Assembly (NCBI GenBank): GCA_003513495.1
Contig: DOPM01000003.1
Location: forward strand, 22,185-86,184
DNA: 64,000 bases
Reading direction: 5' to 3'
Origin: Desulfosporosinus sp.
GTDB lineage: Bacteria; Bacillota; Desulfitobacteriia; Desulfitobacteriales; Desulfitobacteriaceae
Within the stretch, counting starts at the first letter, position 1, and every line of letters begins with the position of its first letter. Below the pieces are notes generated by a model. The model had not been told where the DNA came from. It worked only from the letters and a program-made list of their open reading frames with translations, and did no database searches. Of the stretch, positions 60,835-64,000 are shown in pieces. The position numbers and the translations under genes are program-made.

Positions 60835-62106
60835 ATGTTAAAGCGAACTATTGAAAATTTTCTCGACCCCAAATACTTAGAGGAAATCCTCGCTAGTTTC
60901 TCCAAGGCAACAGGTTTATATATTGAAGCTGTCAATAGAAAAGGAGAAACCCTTGCAATACTAGGGAATAAATGCAGAAGTGATTTTTGTCAGTTTATCC
61001 GTAGTCATAGTAAAGGGGAAAAGAAGTGTATAGAATCCTATAAAGAGGCCACTTTAGAAGCCGCAAAATGGAATGAACCCTACTTCTTCCGTTGTCATGC
61101 CGGACTCGTAATATGGGCCGTGCCAATCATAGTAGATAATGTATTTTTAGGGAGTATTATTTGCGGACAAGTATTATTGTGGAAACCTGATGAATTTTTT
61201 CTTCGTCAGATTAAAAAAAGCAATTCGGCTTTAGATTTTGATACATTGCAACAAAAGGTTAAAAATCTTTGTATAGCCTCTCCGGAGCAGTCTCAAGCTG
61301 CCGCAGATATGCTTTTTGTTGTGGTAAATCATTTGGTGAAGAGAACCATTCACACCCTGGAAGAAGAACATGCCTATCATTTACAACGCCTTCAGATAAA
61401 AGCTGATCTAGAGAGCAGAAAGAAAAAAAACAGTGCTCAATTTACTGACTATGCCACCTATTTAAAGAATGAACGGCGCTTTCTAAGTTATATACGGCTT
61501 GGTGATAAAACTAGAGCTGAAAGTACTTTGAAAAACCTATTAACTGACCTCTTAACAAAAACTGCTGGTGATAAGGCTACTTTAAAGAGCAGGATACTTG
61601 AATTAGCCTCCCTATCCTCGAGAGCAGCCGTAGAAGGAGGGGCTGATGCTGAACAAGTCATGGTTAAACTGCAGGATTTTAATAATGAGATCGACAACAT
61701 TGAACGCATAGAAGAATTCTTTTTCAAAGTTCATAAAGTCATAGCAGAGTTCCTTGATGGGATTTTTAAACTCGCCGACAAGAAACATCTCAGTTTAGTT
61801 AATAACGCCCGAAATTTTATTATGGAAAATTATCAAAAACCCCTTACCCTAAAAGCAACCGCCGATAATCTCTTTATTAGTCCCTCCCACCTTTCTCGTT
61901 TATTTCGGTTAGAATTGGATTGCACGTTTAACGATTACCTAACAAGAGTACGTGTTGAAAAAGCTGTAGAACTGATGAAAAAACCGGAATTCAGTGTTGA
62001 ACAAGTATCTAAAGCAATAGGCTTTAAAAGCCAAAGCTATTTCGCTGAAGTATTCCGTAAATATATTGGTGTGACTCCTTTAGTTTATAAAAATAGCTTA
62101 TTTTAG
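60835..62106 (+). CDS. PocR-domain AraC-family transcriptional regulator
   Basis: The start is the ATG at 60835, after GAGGAG. Residues about 10-170 are a PocR sensory domain (FSKATGLYIEAVNRKGETLA, Cys-rich NKCRSDFCQFI, HAGLVIWAVPIIVDNVFLGS). A middle helical part precedes a C-terminal AraC helix-turn-helix pair (about 325-423), with ISPSHLSRLFRLELDCTFND and SVEQVSKAIGFKSQSYFAEV. PocR domains often sense small C1-C3 metabolites. It is eleven bases before the corrinoid protein gene, so both probably form one operon. Confidence 0.92.
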   Translation: MLKRTIENFLDPKYLEEILASFSKATGLYIEAVNRKGETLAILGNKCRSDFCQFIRSHSKGEKKCIESYKEATLEAAKWNEPYFFRCHAGLVIWAVPIIVDNVFLGSIICGQVLLWKPDEFFLRQIKKSNSALDFDTLQQKVKNLCIASPEQSQAAADMLFVVVNHLVKRTIHTLEEEHAYHLQRLQIKADLESRKKKNSAQFTDYATYLKNERRFLSYIRLGDKTRAESTLKNLLTDLLTKTAGDKATLKSRILELASLSSRAAVEGGADAEQVMVKLQDFNNEIDNIERIEEFFFKVHKVIAEFLDGIFKLADKKHLSLVNNARNFIMENYQKPLTLKATADNLFISPSHLSRLFRLELDCTFNDYLTRVRVEKAVELMKKPEFSVEQVSKAIGFKSQSYFAEVFRKYIGVTPLVYKNSLF

Positions 62107-62117
62107 GGGCGATTTAC

Positions 62118-62777
62118 TTGATATTTGATGATATTATCCATTCAATTGCTGAAGGTGAATCCGAAGATACAATCGATTTGTGCAAGCAAGCTTTAGCTCA
62201 GGGATACTCTGCCACTTCCATTCTGGAAAAAGGATTGATAATCGGTATAAATATGATCGCTGAAAAATACCGTTCAGAAAAAGTGAATGTTCCGGAGGTC
62301 CTAATGGCTACCAATTCAATGCATGCAGGCCTATCTGTTATTGAACCGATCTTAACTTCACCTACCAAAAAGGGACTAGGCAAGATAGTTTTGGGTACCG
62401 TCGCAGGGGATTTGCACGATATTGGCCTCGGCATTGTCAAAACCATGGCTATGACGACTGGAGCAAAAGTTATAGACCTTGGGGTTAATGTTTCTCCTAA
62501 AAAGTTTGCCAGTGCTGTTCGTAAAGAAAAACCGAATATCTTAATGATCTCAGCCTTATTAACCACAACCATGTCTGTTATGAAAGATGTAATTGATGAA
62601 CTGGAAGCTCAAGGACTACGACATGGAATTAAAATAATCGTCGGTGGCGCACCGATAACAGATGCTTTCGCAAAGGAAATAGGAGCAGATTATACCTTTG
62701 AAGATGCCTTCGAATTCCGCAATTTTTTAAAGGAAAATCTAAGCAAGCTGTTGCCCTCTAAGCGTGACGGCTCATAA
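62118..62777 (+). CDS. Corrinoid (B12-binding) methyltransferase protein
   Basis: This 219-residue protein starts with TTG, after AGGGGC. Residues about 1-85 form the helical cap of methyltransferase corrinoid proteins, and residues 88-215 the B12-binding domain. H100 in GDLHDIG is the lower cobalt ligand, with SALLTTTM and VGGAPITDAFAKEIGADYTF further on. This is the MtbC/MttC/MtaC type that carries methyl groups between a substrate methyltransferase and tetrahydrofolate. No methyltransferase gene is seen within the window; it may follow beyond it. Confidence 0.93.
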   Translation: MIFDDIIHSIAEGESEDTIDLCKQALAQGYSATSILEKGLIIGINMIAEKYRSEKVNVPEVLMATNSMHAGLSVIEPILTSPTKKGLGKIVLGTVAGDLHDIGLGIVKTMAMTTGAKVIDLGVNVSPKKFASAVRKEKPNILMISALLTTTMSVMKDVIDELEAQGLRHGIKIIVGGAPITDAFAKEIGADYTFEDAFEFRNFLKENLSKLLPSKRDGS

Positions 62778-62810
62778 ATATTGCCCTTTAGAAAGTTACA
62801 AAATGCAAAA

Positions 62811-62842
62811 AGAACTACTCTTGCATGTATGAGAGTAGTTCT
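62811..62842. terminator. Hairpin after the corrinoid gene
   Basis: AGAACTACTCT (62811-62821) and AGAGTAGTTCT (62832-62842) are exact inverted repeats. The T run is short. Confidence 0.6.
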
Positions 62843-63038
62843 GTCCTTGTTTAGTATTTATCTATGAATTTGAACAGAATTTAAATAGCTTTGAGCTACC
62901 TTCCTAACATTTGTTCCTTTTATTTATTTCCCATAATGCATTATTTACCGCGGTTATATCTAATTTGAACTCTTTAATTAACTAATATAATTCCACATTT
63001 TCTTGCTTTAAACCTTTAATCTTCTTACTATCATACTC

Positions 63039-63722
63039 TCACTCCTCAACGATTCGCTTCCTTTTGCTGCCACCTAATATTTCTAAAGTAATCACCTGCC
63101 CCGCCTCGACATAAATAGATTCTGGAGCTGTAATTCCTTTGACAATCGAGGTAAGGAGGCTGGTATCTCCCTCTATTTCTCCAACATCCCAACCAAAGAA
63201 ATCAGCAATTTCTCGAACCTTCTTCCGATATTGTTCAAGATCTTTTATCCCAGGCGTTTTTATAAAAACTGCCTTTTGATATCTGCCATATAACATCTTG
63301 ATTAATTTACGCGCCTTCTTCTCCCCAAACTGCGCCTCATATTCGTAGTACTCAGCCAAGGGAGTACGCCCATAGTCCAACCATCCCTGACTGAAATAAT
63401 AAGTCAGAGGGTTCTCCTTGAATAATTCCATATGCCTAGCCGTCGAACCTAACATAAGGCCAATACAATCGTGTGTCGCGGGAAATAAGAGTGGCACTTG
63501 CGGAGATAGCAAACCGAGCATTGAATTAGAACATCGTCCGTAGGTCATAATGATCAGATCGTAATCTTGGCTCTTATTGACTATCTCCTGGAGTTTAGCA
63601 TGTAATTTCTCCGGCTGAGCGTGAAAATTAAAATCTAAGAATTCACAATCCACCTCTTGTTCAAACCCTTGGGCATGAACTTCATTCATGGTTGAATGAC
63701 AACCAATTAACTTAATCCTCAC
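63039..63722 (-). CDS. DUF1638 protein
   Basis: From the GTG at 63722, preceded by AAAGGAGG, the protein has 227 residues; a longer frame upstream has no ribosome site. It has RIKLIGCHSTMNEV, DYDLIIMTYGRCSNSMLGLL, FPATHDCIGLMLGSTARHME and later a YYFSQGWLDYGR block, matching DUF1638. These proteins often occur with corrinoid methyltransferase genes. The conserved Cys and His suggest metal or corrinoid chemistry. It is convergent with the corrinoid protein gene. Confidence 0.88.
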   Translation of the reverse strand: MRIKLIGCHSTMNEVHAQGFEQEVDCEFLDFNFHAQPEKLHAKLQEIVNKSQDYDLIIMTYGRCSNSMLGLLSPQVPLLFPATHDCIGLMLGSTARHMELFKENPLTYYFSQGWLDYGRTPLAEYYEYEAQFGEKKARKLIKMLYGRYQKAVFIKTPGIKDLEQYRKKVREIADFFGWDVGEIEGDTSLLTSIVKGITAPESIYVEAGQVITLEILGGSKRKRIVEE

Positions 63723-64000
63723 TACAGCATCCTCCTTTCTACTTTGGTATGTATCCTTAGATTCATCATTTTGAGAGTTTGAGAGTACAATCACCATTTT
63801 CCACTGCTAGTAAGAATAGCCTCTACGAACTTAAGATCCCCTTTTTACTCAGAATATATTTTATCATATTTCTCGCAAGCCTCATGCACCTGTAGACGGT
63901 ACTTGTCAAGTTCATAACAACCATTATCAATCACAAAAAAGAGTATAGTTCTTGTGAAAGAACACCCAGGCCTCCACAATGAACTGCACCCCGTCAAGTA

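Overview
The window looks like a chromosomal segment of a low-to-mid GC, strictly anaerobic, spore-forming Firmicute of the Peptococcaceae, most like Desulfosporosinus or Desulfitobacterium. This is inferred from gene content (MurT/GatD, NdoAI/NdoA beside alr, an anaerobic CODH, a tungsten-type radical SAM maturase, corrinoid C1 proteins, FeoAB, AGGAGG ribosome sites with frequent TTG/GTG starts), not from a database search. No rRNA, tRNA, CRISPR array, prophage or intact insertion sequence was seen.

Layout. 1-1.1 kb: end of a polar amino acid ABC transporter. 1.2-1.45 kb: a promoter-to-terminator unit without a convincing ORF (candidate small RNA). 1.5-8.9 kb, minus strand: cell envelope and housekeeping genes (mazEF-type toxin/antitoxin, gatD-murT, alr, NAD(P)HX repair, acpS) behind a GntR/RCK_C regulator of the BusR type. 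8.9-10.8 kb, plus strand: a c-di-AMP (ydaO-type) riboswitch in front of a radical SAM aminomutase whose substrate-binding residues are those of glutamate 2,3-aminomutase, then a 61-residue protein. 10.8-14.9 kb: assorted enzymes, including a HEAT-like/O6-alkylguanine methyltransferase fusion. 15-27 kb: metal homeostasis, with a cobalt/nickel ECF transporter, FeoAB with Fur-type boxes, a DtxR-type regulator, a zinc-type ABC transporter, a Fur-family regulator, CooT, and a TrmO-like protein with a histidine-rich tail. 27-35 kb: a nine-gene Mrp-like antiporter complex without a standard MrpA. 35-40 kb: a CstA/BtsT-type transporter with a LytS/LytR two-component pair.

40-51 kb: a complete AmmeMemoRadiSam set, RidA, an orphan PTS IIC, a secreted-looking or surface-type cationic octapeptide-repeat protein, UspA, a small gene under a LexA-type box, and modABC behind a probable molybdenum/tungsten cofactor riboswitch. 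51-55 kb: a frameshifted PaaX-type regulator, a HAD protein, YueI, a tungsten-enzyme-type radical SAM maturase, LysR, and crcB flanked by two copies of a REP-like repeat. 55-58 kb: a SAM-I riboswitch with metY and an acetyl-specific metA. 58-64 kb: CooS, YggT, then a PocR-AraC regulator with a corrinoid protein and a DUF1638 protein, a signature of methyltransferase-based C1 metabolism that probably continues past the window.

Several pieces fit together. Nickel supply (CbiMNQO, CooT, His-tailed TrmO) matches the Ni-Fe-S CODH. Molybdate/tungstate uptake matches the tungsten radical SAM maturase. Two different probable c-di-AMP sensors lie back to back around an osmolyte-type aminomutase.
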